64,000 nucleotides of DNA from Parerythrobacter aestuarii (GTDB lineage Bacteria; Pseudomonadota; Alphaproteobacteria; Sphingomonadales; Sphingomonadaceae). Position numbers and translations under genes: made by a program. Location: the NCBI RefSeq assembly GCF_030140925.1, contig NZ_JARBWD010000001.1, forward strand, positions 186,001 through 250,000, in the 5' to 3' direction. The notes under the pieces were generated by a model that was not told where the DNA came from, made no database searches, and was given only the letters and a program-made list of their open reading frames with translations. This document shows positions 7,669 to 15,914 of this stretch, one piece after another; position 1 is the first letter of the stretch; each line of letters starts with the position of its first letter.

Positions 7669-9303
7669 TCAGCCGCCGATATGCTTGGCCTGGCGCGTCG
7701 CCAGCTTGTCGATCTCGCGCTGAGGCGCTTCTTCTTCGGCCGGCAGCTTGACGAGGTCTTCCAGCGCAGCGCCGGTCTCGATGGTCTTGATCTGTGCCAG
7801 CCGCGCACGGAAGCGCGCCAGCTCTTCTCCGGCCAACTGGGCGCGGGTCACATAGCGTACAGAGGCCGGATCGATGGCGCGGCCGTTGCGATACATTTCA
7901 TAGTGCAAATGCGCGCCGGTCGAGAGGCCGGTCGAACCGACATAGCCAATGACCTGCCCGCGGCGCACGCTCTGCCCGGCGTTCACGGCCATCCGGCTCA
8001 TGTGGCAATAGCGGGTCTGCAAGCCGCTTCCATGGCTGAGCTTGACGGCGATGCCGCAGCCGCCGGCGCGCCCGGCCGAAAGCACCCGGCCATCGGTGAC
8101 AGCACGGATCGGGGTGCCGTAGCCGGCGCGATAGTCGAGGCCCGAATGCATTCGGCGATAGCCAAGTATCGGGTGGCGGCGCATGCCGAAGCGCGATCCC
8201 ACGGCACCGGGCACCGGGCGCATCAGCCCGCTGCGTTCCTCGCCAACGCCTGAAGCCTCGTAAAACCGGCTGTCCTTGCCCCAACGCATCAGCTGGGTCT
8301 TGGCTTCACCTCCGCGTTCGACCCCGGCATAGAGCAGTTCGCCCGCCTGCCGTTCACCGGTTGCCGCCCGGCGATAAGTCACGATCATGTCGAAGGTGTC
8401 GCTCGCCCGCAGGACCTGGTCGAGGTCGCCATAGTCGCCGACTGCCTTGAGATATTGCTGTACCGCGCTGGCCGGTGCTCCTGCTGCACGAGCCGAGCGA
8501 TAGAGGCTGGAGCCAACCGTTCCACGTATGCGCAATGGTGTATCATCGACACGGATTGGTTTGCGGACGAGCGCCAGATTGCCCGACTCGCTGCGCTGGA
8601 TCGCCAGCGCGAGGTCGAAGCGGGCGCGAAACTCCATCTCCTCGAGCGGTCGTGTTGCCCCGGCCTCGCTGCGGCGGCCAAGCGTGATGTCGAGCTGGGT
8701 GCCGGATTCGATTTCGCCAAGCGGGATCGCGCCGGAGACCAGCTGCACGACGCGGTCGGCATCGTCAGCGCCCACGCCGGCACGGCGTAGCATGCGTTCG
8801 AAGCTGTCGCCCTGGACCAGGGTCGCGACGAGCTGGACCTGGGGGCGCTCGGGAGCGGAAGGGAGGTCTGCGACCAGCGCAGTTGCGCCCATGCGGCTGC
8901 CGCTATCGGCACCGAGTGCGAGCGGCATGATCGCCTGGCTGCGAAATTCTTCGCGCGCGGTCTCGTCGAGGACTTGCGCAGGAGCGGCTTGCAGTGGGTT
9001 AAAGCTGGGCCAGAACGACAGGGCGAGCGCGGCAAGGCCGACCATGGTTGCCATGCCGCGCAGCCAATGCGTGCTGCCGATGTCTTCGGCAAGATTGGGG
9101 GCAAGGTCGATGCGGTCGAGCTTCTCGCCCATCTCGAACCGCCAGCTGTCGTATTTCTCGCGCAGGGAATGGGCGCGCTGGAGAATGCGCTGGCGCGGTT
9201 CACCGATGATCTGAGCATGCGAGAGCGCTGCGGCGCGCCAGTCGCCGCTGTCGTCATCGCCGGGTGCGATCCCGACTCCTGTCTCTACGCGCGCCTGGTA
9301 CAG
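7669..9303 (-). CDS. M23 (LytM) metallopeptidase with N-terminal membrane anchor; probable CTG start
   Basis: Peptidoglycan endopeptidase of the M23 family. About 544 residues: a cytoplasmic N-terminus, one transmembrane segment (about 80-98, MATMVGLAALALSFWPS), a long periplasmic region with a LysM/OapA-like part, and a C-terminal LytM domain. Zinc ligands are in RHPILGYRRMHSGLDYRAG (near 375-390) and HLHYEM (near 466), all intact, so it should be active. There is no ATG or TTG near a plausible start. A perfect TAAGGAGG lies 5 nt before a CTG at 9303, which I take as the start. The first in-frame GTG (9402) lies inside a CtrA box, and an ATG at 9132 would shorten the N-terminus. Confidence 0.85.
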   Translation of the reverse strand: MYQARVETGVGIAPGDDDSGDWRAAALSHAQIIGEPRQRILQRAHSLREKYDSWRFEMGEKLDRIDLAPNLAEDIGSTHWLRGMATMVGLAALALSFWPSFNPLQAAPAQVLDETAREEFRSQAIMPLALGADSGSRMGATALVADLPSAPERPQVQLVATLVQGDSFERMLRRAGVGADDADRVVQLVSGAIPLGEIESGTQLDITLGRRSEAGATRPLEEMEFRARFDLALAIQRSESGNLALVRKPIRVDDTPLRIRGTVGSSLYRSARAAGAPASAVQQYLKAVGDYGDLDQVLRASDTFDMIVTYRRAATGERQAGELLYAGVERGGEAKTQLMRWGKDSRFYEASGVGEERSGLMRPVPGAVGSRFGMRRHPILGYRRMHSGLDYRAGYGTPIRAVTDGRVLSAGRAGGCGIAVKLSHGSGLQTRYCHMSRMAVNAGQSVRRGQVIGYVGSTGLSTGAHLHYEMYRNGRAIDPASVRYVTRAQLAGEELARFRARLAQIKTIETGAALEDLVKLPAEEEAPQREIDKLATRQAKHIGG

Positions 9304-9395
9304 GGCGGCCTCCTTAGATCCCCGGAGTCGGCGGCATTTGCCGTAAGCGACCCGACCCGCCTTGCTCCTTGGGCGATTGCGATGGCGGATTAAAG

Positions 9396-9410
9396 TTAAC
9401 ACCGGTTTAA
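9396..9410. promoter_or_regulatory. Perfect CtrA box TTAA-N7-TTAA
   Basis: TTAA at 9396-9399, seven bases, TTAA at 9407-9410: an exact match to the consensus of the alphaproteobacterial cell-cycle regulator CtrA. It lies between the divergent M23 peptidase and helicase genes, about 95 bp from the proposed CTG start of the peptidase and 100 bp from the helicase start. CtrA control of a cell-wall endopeptidase would fit known CtrA biology; binding is inferred. Confidence 0.6.
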
Positions 9411-9509
9411 GACGCGCCCAGCCGAGTCAGGCCTGCGACGAACGCATGGCGGGTGTGGAAAGCCGTTCGGCGGCTTGCCGTCACTACGCACCAATGGCAG
9501 GAACGGCGG

Positions 9510-12068
9510 GTGACCGACAGCACCATCCGGGCGGTCCTCGGGCCCACCAACACCGGCAAGACCCATCTCGCGATCGAGCGGATGTGCGGCCATTCGAGCG
9601 GAGCGATCGGCTTCCCGCTGCGGCTGTTGGCGCGCGAAGTCTATGACCGGGTTGTCGCCATCAAGGGCGAGAAGCAGGTCGCCCTGATCACCGGCGAGGA
9701 GCGGATCGAGCCGCCGGATGCCCGCTATTTCCTGTGTACTGCTGAAGCCATGCCCAGGCTGGGTGGTGGGCACGCCTTCATCGCGCTGGACGAAGCGCAA
9801 CTCGCTGCCGATCGCGAGCGCGGGCATGTTTTCACGGACAGGTTGCTGCATGCCCGGGGGCGCGAAGAAACGATGCTGCTCGGAGCTTCGACTCTGGAGC
9901 CGATGTTGAAATCGCTGGTGCCCGAGGCGCAAGTCGAGACCCGGCCACGCTTCTCCACCCTCACCCATATCGGCGCGCGCAAGCTGTCGCGGCTGCCGCC
10001 GCGCAGCGCCATTGTCGGCTTCAGCGCCGAGCAGGTTTACACCGTGGCAGAGATGTTGCGCCGCTTTCGCGGTGGCGCGGCGGTGGTGATGGGCGCGCTA
10101 AGCCCGGAAACCCGCAACAAGCAGGTCGAGCTGTTTCAGTCGGGCGAGGTCGACTACATCGTCGCCACCGATGCCATCGGCATGGGGCTGAACCTTGACG
10201 TCACCCATATCGCCTTCGCTTCGCTGACCAAGTTCGACGGGGTGAGCCAGCGGCGGCTGACCCCGGCAGAGATGGGACAGATCGCCGGGCGCGCGGGGCG
10301 GCACCAGAAGGACGGTACCTTCGGCACACTCGCAGGCGGGCGCGGACAGGTGCCAGAGCTGACCGACGAAGAGATCTTCGCCATAGAAGAACACCGCTTC
10401 GCACCCCTCACCCATCTTTACTGGCGCGAGGCCGAACCGCGTTTCGATACGCTCGCCGTACTGATCGGCGACCTCGATGCGGCGCCGCAAGAGAAGGGGC
10501 TGCGCGGCGCTCCTGAAGCGATCGATCTGGCTGTGCTCAAGAAGCTGGCGGAAGAACCGCTCGGTGCATCGATCAGGGGGGCCGGTATGGTCCGCCGTTT
10601 CTGGGAAGCCTGCTCCCTCCCCGATTTCCGCCAGTCGGGGGCCGATACCCACGCCCGCTTCGTCGCCCGACTGTGGCAGGATTTGCGCGAAGGCTACCTC
10701 GGGGCGGACTATGTCGCGGCGCGCATTGCCGAGCTTGACAATATGCAAGGCGACATTGCCACGCTACAGGGGCGCATCGCGGCAATCCGCAGCTGGGCCT
10801 ATATCTGCCAGCGGCCCGACTGGGTGCTCGCCCGCGACGAGATGGCCGCCCGCGCCCGTGGCGTGGAGGCCAAGCTGTCCGACGCGCTGCACGCGCGGCT
10901 GACGGAAAGATTTGTCAATCGAAGGACCGCGATCCTGATGAAGAACCTGGGCAACGACCCGAACCTGCTTCCCGTCACGCTCGACGATGACGGCGGCCTG
11001 CTGGTCGAAGGCGAACTTATCGGCACCGTCACCGGCTTCCGCTTTGCTGTCGATGCCAACGCCAATGTCTCTGACCGCAAGATGCTGCTCTCGGCAGGCG
11101 AAAAAGCCCTGCCCCGCATCCTCGCCGAACAGGCGAAGAGGTTGCGCGAAAGCGGGTTCGAGGGCGTGACGCTGGAGCGCGGCGTTATTCGCTGGGTCGG
11201 ACAGGTCGTGGCGAGCCTCGACACCGGATCATCGGTGCTGGAACCGTGCCTCGAGCCGGTCCGCGAGCTGGATAAGCTCGAAGACGGCGAGAAAGCACGC
11301 TTCCTTGCTGCGTTGAGCGACTGGGTGAAACAGCAGCTCGTTTCGCTCGAACCGCTGGCGAAGCTGGAAGAGGCCTCCAAAGACCCGAATGCAGGCTCGG
11401 AAGCGCGCGCGCTGCTGCTCAACCTCATTGCCGGGCACGGGCTTGTTCCGCGCGAGAAAGCCGGGATCCAGCACCTGCCCAAGGAGATGCGGCCATACCT
11501 GCGCAAGTTGGGCGTGACGTTCGGGGCGCTCGATGTGTTTGCGCCGGCCTTGCTCAAGCCCGCACCCCGGCTCGCGCTCAACAAGGCCGGAATAGACCGT
11601 CGACCGCTTGAAGAAGCAATGCGCTCGGTCCTTCCGGGCTCACGCCAGGTCCCAGCCGGCTATCGACCGGCCGGCGACCAGCTGATCCGGGTCGATGTGG
11701 CGGAGAAACTGCTGCGAGCCGCGCATGACGTGCGCGGCAAGAAGCCCGATGCGAAAAATGTGATCATCGATCCTTCTCTGGCGGTATCGACCGGGCTGAC
11801 GGAAGCGAGCTTTCGGCGCTTGCTGGGTGCAGCCGGCTTCCGGCTGCATGGGAGCAAGGCGTTGGCCGAAGGCGCATTGGGCCCGCCCGCGCCTGACCGC
11901 TGGAGCTGGCGGCCCGGCGCTATCAAGCGCCATGGCCAGAAGCAAAGCAGCGGTGCGTCCCATGGTAAGACCGGCGGCAAGAAAGGCAGCAAGCGCAAAT
12001 CCGCACCCAATAAGCAGGGTCCGGTTGCGGGCAGCCCGTTTGCCGATCTCGCCAAGCTGGTTCGGTAG
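9510..12068 (+). CDS. Suv3-like DEXH-box RNA helicase
   Basis: Superfamily 2 helicase of the Suv3/MgpS-like group seen in alphaproteobacteria, about 852 residues. Motif I is GPTNTGKTH (residues 11-19), motif II IALDEAQL, then LLGASTL, and the helicase C domain carries ATDAIGMGLNLD and the arginine-finger motif QIAGRAGR. The long C-terminal part ends in a Lys/Gly/Ser-rich tail (KTGGKKGSKRKS) likely to bind RNA. The start is the GTG at 9510 behind GCAGGAACGG; a GTG at 9453 would add 19 residues. Mitochondrial Suv3 works in RNA degradosomes; a comparable role is inferred. The S4-domain gene follows 13 bp downstream. Confidence 0.9.
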   Translation: MTDSTIRAVLGPTNTGKTHLAIERMCGHSSGAIGFPLRLLAREVYDRVVAIKGEKQVALITGEERIEPPDARYFLCTAEAMPRLGGGHAFIALDEAQLAADRERGHVFTDRLLHARGREETMLLGASTLEPMLKSLVPEAQVETRPRFSTLTHIGARKLSRLPPRSAIVGFSAEQVYTVAEMLRRFRGGAAVVMGALSPETRNKQVELFQSGEVDYIVATDAIGMGLNLDVTHIAFASLTKFDGVSQRRLTPAEMGQIAGRAGRHQKDGTFGTLAGGRGQVPELTDEEIFAIEEHRFAPLTHLYWREAEPRFDTLAVLIGDLDAAPQEKGLRGAPEAIDLAVLKKLAEEPLGASIRGAGMVRRFWEACSLPDFRQSGADTHARFVARLWQDLREGYLGADYVAARIAELDNMQGDIATLQGRIAAIRSWAYICQRPDWVLARDEMAARARGVEAKLSDALHARLTERFVNRRTAILMKNLGNDPNLLPVTLDDDGGLLVEGELIGTVTGFRFAVDANANVSDRKMLLSAGEKALPRILAEQAKRLRESGFEGVTLERGVIRWVGQVVASLDTGSSVLEPCLEPVRELDKLEDGEKARFLAALSDWVKQQLVSLEPLAKLEEASKDPNAGSEARALLLNLIAGHGLVPREKAGIQHLPKEMRPYLRKLGVTFGALDVFAPALLKPAPRLALNKAGIDRRPLEEAMRSVLPGSRQVPAGYRPAGDQLIRVDVAEKLLRAAHDVRGKKPDAKNVIIDPSLAVSTGLTEASFRRLLGAAGFRLHGSKALAEGALGPPAPDRWSWRPGAIKRHGQKQSSGASHGKTGGKKGSKRKSAPNKQGPVAGSPFADLAKLVR

Positions 12069-12081
12069 TGCGGCTGAATTC

Positions 12082-12393
12082 ATGCGGTTAGATTTGGCGC
12101 TGACACGGTTGCGGTTCACCAAGACCCGCAGCACTGCACGCGCGCTGGTCGAAGCCGGGCATTTACGGGTCAACGGACAGCGTGTCACCCAATCCAGCCG
12201 TTCAATCTCTGTCGGTGACGTGCTGACACTCCCGCGCGGCAAGTCGGTGGCCGTCGTCCAGCTGCTGACCTTGCCCGAACGGCGCGGTCCGCCCGCTGAA
12301 GCACAAAGCTGCTATCGGACGCTTGACCCCACAGGGGAAACCGCCATAGCGAAGGATAACAGTCAGGATATCAAGGGGAACCTCTCGCCATGA
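12082..12393 (+). CDS. S4-domain RNA-binding protein (Hsp15-like)
   Basis: A 103-residue protein with an N-terminal S4 RNA-binding domain ([32 protein letters not shown]..., cut here) of the heat-shock-protein-15 type. Hsp15 rescues stalled 50S subunits carrying nascent peptides; that role is family knowledge, not shown here. The C-terminal 40 residues are charged and unlike any motif I know. Its stop overlaps the fdxA start as ATGA, and it follows the helicase by 13 bp, so helicase, S4 protein and ferredoxin probably share a transcript. Confidence 0.85.
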   Translation: MRLDLALTRLRFTKTRSTARALVEAGHLRVNGQRVTQSSRSISVGDVLTLPRGKSVAVVQLLTLPERRGPPAEAQSCYRTLDPTGETAIAKDNSQDIKGNLSP

Positions 12394-12728
12394 CCTATGT
12401 CGTCACCGACGCCTGCATCAAATGCAAATACACCGACTGCGTCGAGGTCTGTCCGGTCGATTGCTTCTATGAAGGCGAGAACATGCTCGTCATCAATCCG
12501 TCGGAATGCATCGACTGCGGCGTTTGCGAGCCTGAATGCCCGGCCGAGGCGATCTTGCCCGATACGGAAGACGGGCTGGAAAAATGGTTGGAGATCAACA
12601 CCAAGTTCTCTGCCGAGTGGCCCAATATCACCCAGAAGAAGGAACCGCCGGCAGACGCCGACGACCACAAGGGCGAAGAAGGCAAGTACGAAAAGTTCTT
12701 CAGCGAAGAACCCGGCGAAGGCGACTAA
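12390..12728 (+). CDS. fdxA: 7Fe ferredoxin FdxA
   Basis: Ferredoxin of 112 residues with one [3Fe-4S] and one [4Fe-4S] cluster. Cysteines at 9, 17 and 50 fit the 3Fe site, and 21, 40, 43 and 46 the 4Fe site ([10 protein letters not shown] and [12 protein letters not shown]). The rest is the usual acidic extension of the FdxA group ([17 protein letters not shown]). Low-potential electron carrier in the cytoplasm; its partner is unknown. Start ATG overlaps the S4 gene by 4 bp. The helicase-S4-fdxA-carD order is common in alphaproteobacteria. Confidence 0.95.
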   Translation: MTYVVTDACIKCKYTDCVEVCPVDCFYEGENMLVINPSECIDCGVCEPECPAEAILPDTEDGLEKWLEINTKFSAEWPNITQKKEPPADADDHKGEEGKYEKFFSEEPGEGD

Positions 12729-12832
12729 GCCAGCCCCCCACCCACCGCTAGGCGTGCTGCCCGATTTGCCGGTCCCGATGCGGGATTCGGCGCTAATTGT
12801 CGTGCACTGGCAATTTTGTTGCGAATCTGTTA

Positions 12833-12838
12833 TATAAT
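12833..12838 (+). promoter_or_regulatory. Probable -10 element of the carD promoter
   Basis: A consensus TATAAT lies in the 269-bp gap between fdxA and carD, about 160 bp before the carD start. No convincing -35 stands 16-18 bp upstream (GCAATT is the best). Downstream of it the leader holds two small stems, AAGCGCTT and TCCGC-TG-GCGGA. A long leader is plausible for this global regulator. Confidence 0.4.
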
Positions 12839-12997
12839 CCATCAACCGCAAGCGCTTCGATTCCGCTGGCGGAGAAATCTGGAAAGGCAGGATCGCAGAC
12901 CACTGACAATTTGGCCCGATTATCGGCACGCATGGCGTAGCCGCTAGAGAGCTACACTGTCAGTGGATCCAATGCCTTCGGAATGAAAGGACACTAC

Positions 12998-13531
12998 ATG
13001 GCAGCCCAGGCTCCCGCCTTCGATGTTGGCGATTATGTTGTTTACCCCAAGCACGGCGTAGGTCGTGTGATCGAACTGCAGAGCGAGGAAATTGCCGGCA
13101 TGCAGCTCGAGCTCTACGTGCTGCGGTTCGAGAAAGAGCGGATGACCCTGCGCGTTCCCGTCAACAAGGTCGAATCGATCGGCATGCGCAAGCTGTCGAG
13201 CGACAAGACGCTGAAGGAAGCGATGGAAACGCTCAAGGGCAAGCCCAAGGTCAAGCGCACCATGTGGTCGCGCCGTGCCCAGGAATACGAAGCCAAGATC
13301 AACTCGGGCGAGATCGTGCTGATCGCCGAAGTGACCCGCGACCTGTTCCGCCCCGACGACCAGCCCGAACAGAGCTATTCGGAACGTCAGATCTTCGAAG
13401 CGGCGTCCAGCCGCCTCGCCCGCGAACTCGCAGCGATGGAGAAGACCGACGAGCCGACCGCGCTCGAGAAGATCCTCGACGTGCTGCGCGAACATGCGCC
13501 GCAATATTACGAGAACACCGAAGACGCCTGA
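12998..13531 (+). CDS. carD: CarD/CdnL family transcription regulator
   Basis: A 177-residue protein with the N-terminal CarD_CdnL_TRCF RNA-polymerase-binding Tudor-like domain (FDVGDYVVYPKHGVGRVIEL) followed by a helical DNA-binding half. CarD/CdnL proteins bind the RNA polymerase beta subunit and stabilise open complexes, especially at rRNA promoters, and are broadly important for growth in alphaproteobacteria such as Caulobacter. Start at 12998 is set by GAAAGGAC upstream and the MAAQAPAF N-terminus; an in-frame ATG at 12983 would add five residues. A strong terminator follows at 13561. Confidence 0.96.
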   Translation: MAAQAPAFDVGDYVVYPKHGVGRVIELQSEEIAGMQLELYVLRFEKERMTLRVPVNKVESIGMRKLSSDKTLKEAMETLKGKPKVKRTMWSRRAQEYEAKINSGEIVLIAEVTRDLFRPDDQPEQSYSERQIFEAASSRLARELAAMEKTDEPTALEKILDVLREHAPQYYENTEDA

Positions 13532-13560
13532 TTTAGACAGGCGACCGATAAGGTTCGACG

Positions 13561-13591
13561 AAGGCCGCTCCTCTCAAGGGGCGGCCTTTTT
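13561..13591 (+). terminator. Rho-independent terminator after carD
   Basis: AAGGCCGCTCC (13561-13571) pairs with GGGGCGGCCTT (13578-13588) as an 11-bp stem with one G-T wobble and a six-base loop, followed by a T run (13587-13591). It stands 29 bp after the carD stop. Confidence 0.9.
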
Positions 13592-13628
13592 CGCGCCCTG
13601 GTTTGGGGGCCTTGCATGGTGCGGCACA

Positions 13629-13650
13629 GTGTATTACATCACCAATACAC
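13629..13650. promoter_or_regulatory. Inverted repeat GTGTATT-N8-AATACAC upstream of the DUF2807 gene
   Basis: Two perfect 7-bp arms (13629-13635 and 13644-13650) separated by eight bases, 17 bp before the DUF2807 start codon and its GGAGG. The spacing suits a dimeric helix-turn-helix regulator, GntR/YtrA- or PadR-like by its TGTATTA half-sites. No regulator gene is adjacent. A role as operator is inferred. Confidence 0.5.
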
Positions 13651-13667
13651 ATTTTCGGAGGACCCCC

Positions 13668-14486
13668 ATGCTGAACACCTTTTTCAAGAAGCTCCTGCCG
13701 GTTGCGGCGCTGGGCTTCGGCCTCGCCGTTTCCGGCTGCGACGGGATGAACATCCAGATCGGCGATAGCGATGGCGTGCCGCTGTCAGAACTCGACATGA
13801 GCGGCGATGCGCCCACCGGTATCGTCCTCGCCGGGCCGGATACCGTCATCGTGACCGAAGGCGACGACCTGGCGATCGACGTCGAAGGCGATGACGATGC
13901 GGTCGATGCGCTGCGTTTCTCACTCGAGGACGGCACGCTCGGGATCATGCGTGATAAGGATGGTTGGTCGGAAACCGGCACAGCCATTGTCCGCGTCACC
14001 ATGCCGCTGCCCGAAGACATCGTGATCGCCGGTTCGGGCCGGGCTGAAGTTCCCGGCCTGGCCGAGCGCGCCGAAGTGACCATTGCCGGCTCTGGCAAGG
14101 CCATCGTCAGCGATATCAAGTCCGAGCGGCTCGAAGTGACCATCGCCGGATCGGGCGATTTCGAAGCCAGCGGGACCGCCGAGCGGATGGAGATGACAAT
14201 CGCCGGTTCGGGCAAGGGCCGCATGGCCGATCTCAAGGTCGATCGCGCCGAGATCACCATCGCCGGATCGGGCGATGCCGAATTTTCCTCCGATGGCCGG
14301 GTCGAAGCCAATATCGTCGGCTCTGGCGATGTGACCGTGAACGGCCGCGCCAAGTGCTCGATCGACGCTGTCGGCTCCGGCACGCTCAACTGCCGCGAAG
14401 GTGCAAGCACCGCCGAGGACGCCGAGAGTGAAGATGCGGCGACCGAGGAAGATACCGGCGAAACAGACGCTACCGAAACCGAGTAA
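13668..14486 (+). CDS. DUF2807 (GIN-domain) beta-helix lipoprotein
   Basis: Predicted lipoprotein of 272 residues with lipobox LAVSGC (Cys near 24). The mature part is a DUF2807 'head GIN' domain: six tandem turns of about 20 residues, each with an (E)xTIAGSG or VGSG motif, forming a right-handed beta-helix. The C-terminal 30 residues are almost only Asp, Glu, Ala, Thr and Ser. Such proteins are exported and often follow envelope-stress or transport-type regulators; function is unknown. The start at 13668 has GGAGG 8 nt upstream and gives the signal peptide; the frame continues upstream without coding character. The inverted repeat at 13629-13650 may control it. Confidence 0.88.
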   Translation: MLNTFFKKLLPVAALGFGLAVSGCDGMNIQIGDSDGVPLSELDMSGDAPTGIVLAGPDTVIVTEGDDLAIDVEGDDDAVDALRFSLEDGTLGIMRDKDGWSETGTAIVRVTMPLPEDIVIAGSGRAEVPGLAERAEVTIAGSGKAIVSDIKSERLEVTIAGSGDFEASGTAERMEMTIAGSGKGRMADLKVDRAEITIAGSGDAEFSSDGRVEANIVGSGDVTVNGRAKCSIDAVGSGTLNCREGASTAEDAESEDAATEEDTGETDATETE

Positions 14487-14547
14487 CCACTATTCATGGA
14501 CGGCTCACTTCCGGCGCGATAAACATCCGCACAGGAAGGGGTCGTCC

Positions 14548-14895
14548 ATGCGCTTACCCACACTTGCCCTGATCGTTGCCAGCAGCTTTGTCTTGCAAGG
14601 CTGCATCGCTGCGAGCGCCGTAGGCGCCGCAGTCGATGTCGCTACACTGCCGGTCAAGGCCGCGAGCAAGGGCGTCGACCTCGCCACCACCAGCCAGTCC
14701 GAAGCCGATGAGAAGCGCGGGCGCGAAATCCGCAAGCGCGAAGAGCGGCTGGGCAAGCTGGAGCGCACATACGAGAAGCAGCGCAAGAAGTGCATCGACG
14801 GCGATCGCGTTTCCTGTGATGAGGCGCGCCGGACCTATGAGGAAATGCAGGTGCTGATGGCGTCGATCCCGGTCGAACCAGAAACGCCCGAATAA
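14548..14895 (+). CDS. Small predicted lipoprotein with coiled-coil tail
   Basis: A 115-residue predicted lipoprotein: signal peptide MRLPTLALIVASSFV, lipobox LQGC (Cys near 19), then a small-residue segment (AASAVGAAVDVATLPVKAAS) typical of a sphingomonad lipoprotein group, and a charged helical region (EIRKREERLGKLERTYEKQ) likely to form a coiled coil. Two cysteines (KKCIDGDRVSCDEA) could form a disulfide. AGGAAGGGG precedes the ATG. Function unknown. It follows the DUF2807 gene by 61 bp and ends exactly against the sua5 stop codon. Confidence 0.75.
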   Translation: MRLPTLALIVASSFVLQGCIAASAVGAAVDVATLPVKAASKGVDLATTSQSEADEKRGREIRKREERLGKLERTYEKQRKKCIDGDRVSCDEARRTYEEMQVLMASIPVEPETPE

Positions 14896-15849
14896 TCAGG
14901 CCGCTGCGCGACGCAGGCGATCGTTTATTGCTTTTCCAACCCCTTGGTTGGGGACCGGGGCCACCGCAATTCGTGATTCTGCTGACGCTGCCGCCTGATG
15001 CAAACAGTCATACAGGTTGGCAGCGGCCTGAAATAAATCGCCAGTTGCGGAAAGCGTCGTGTCGCCATCCACAACACCGAAGCCGATATGGAACTCATCT
15101 GCATCTGCCAGAATTGCGTTGAGCCGGACTGGCTTCCCCGGAGCATAATGACTGGCGAGTTGTCCTGGCGCTTCGATCACCTCCCCGCCTGGTGGCTGGG
15201 GCATAGGCAAGTCGAAATAGTGTTCATGTAGCCGATCGAGATCGACTGGCCCGGGGCGCAGTTCCTGCCATTTCCCATCATCGCGAATTGCCAGAATCGT
15301 CGATTCAATGCCGGCATTTGTGGGTCCGGCATCGAGGACAAGGTCTATCCGGCCGTCCAAAGAAGCAAGGACATGCTGCGCTGTAGTTGGGCTAATGAAA
15401 CCGCTGCGGTTGGCTGACGGAGCCGCCAGAGGAAAGTCGACCTCGTGGAGCAATGCCTGCATGACTGGGTGGCTAGGGCATCTGAGAGCAACAGTTTCCA
15501 ATCCTGCGGTCACTGCCCCAGCCAACTTCGCGTCTGGCCTTTTCGGCACCACGAGTGTCAGCGGACCCGGCCACTCTGTCATGACCGCGACCTGCGCGCC
15601 ATTCGGCCAGGTTGAAAACTCTTGGGCATGGGTTTCGTCACGCACATGCACGATCAGCGGGTTGAAGCTCGGTCGGCCCTTGGCCTCATAGATCTTCGCC
15701 ACCGCCTCGGCGCTGTCGGCGCGTGCGGCGAGGCCATAGACCGTCTCGGTAGGCATCGCGACCAGACCGCCCGCCGCCAGAATCGCTGCCGCGCGCCGAA
15801 TCCCTTCGGCATCGGCCAATAGCGTTTCCGTAGCGTTCTTGCCGGGCAT
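14896..15849 (-). CDS. L-threonylcarbamoyladenylate synthase (Sua5/YrdC type)
   Basis: Makes threonylcarbamoyl-AMP from threonine, bicarbonate and ATP for t6A37 modification of ANN-decoding tRNAs. The 317-residue protein is the long Sua5 form: an N-terminal YrdC domain (GLVAMPTETVYGLAARAD, KGRPSFNPLIVHV, WPGPLTLVVP, FPLAAPSANRSG) and the C-terminal Sua5 domain after the PGQLASHYAPGKPVRLN linker. It is co-terminal with the lipoprotein gene with no bases between the stops. Divergent from the acyl-CoA dehydrogenase gene across about 65 bp. Confidence 0.93.
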   Translation of the reverse strand: MPGKNATETLLADAEGIRRAAAILAAGGLVAMPTETVYGLAARADSAEAVAKIYEAKGRPSFNPLIVHVRDETHAQEFSTWPNGAQVAVMTEWPGPLTLVVPKRPDAKLAGAVTAGLETVALRCPSHPVMQALLHEVDFPLAAPSANRSGFISPTTAQHVLASLDGRIDLVLDAGPTNAGIESTILAIRDDGKWQELRPGPVDLDRLHEHYFDLPMPQPPGGEVIEAPGQLASHYAPGKPVRLNAILADADEFHIGFGVVDGDTTLSATGDLFQAAANLYDCLHQAAASAESRIAVAPVPNQGVGKAINDRLRRAAA

Positions 15850-15914
15850 GGCCGCGCGCTATATCTGATGGCTCAGATTTCCAAGCAAACAATGCTGCCA
15901 GAGGATTGCCTGAC

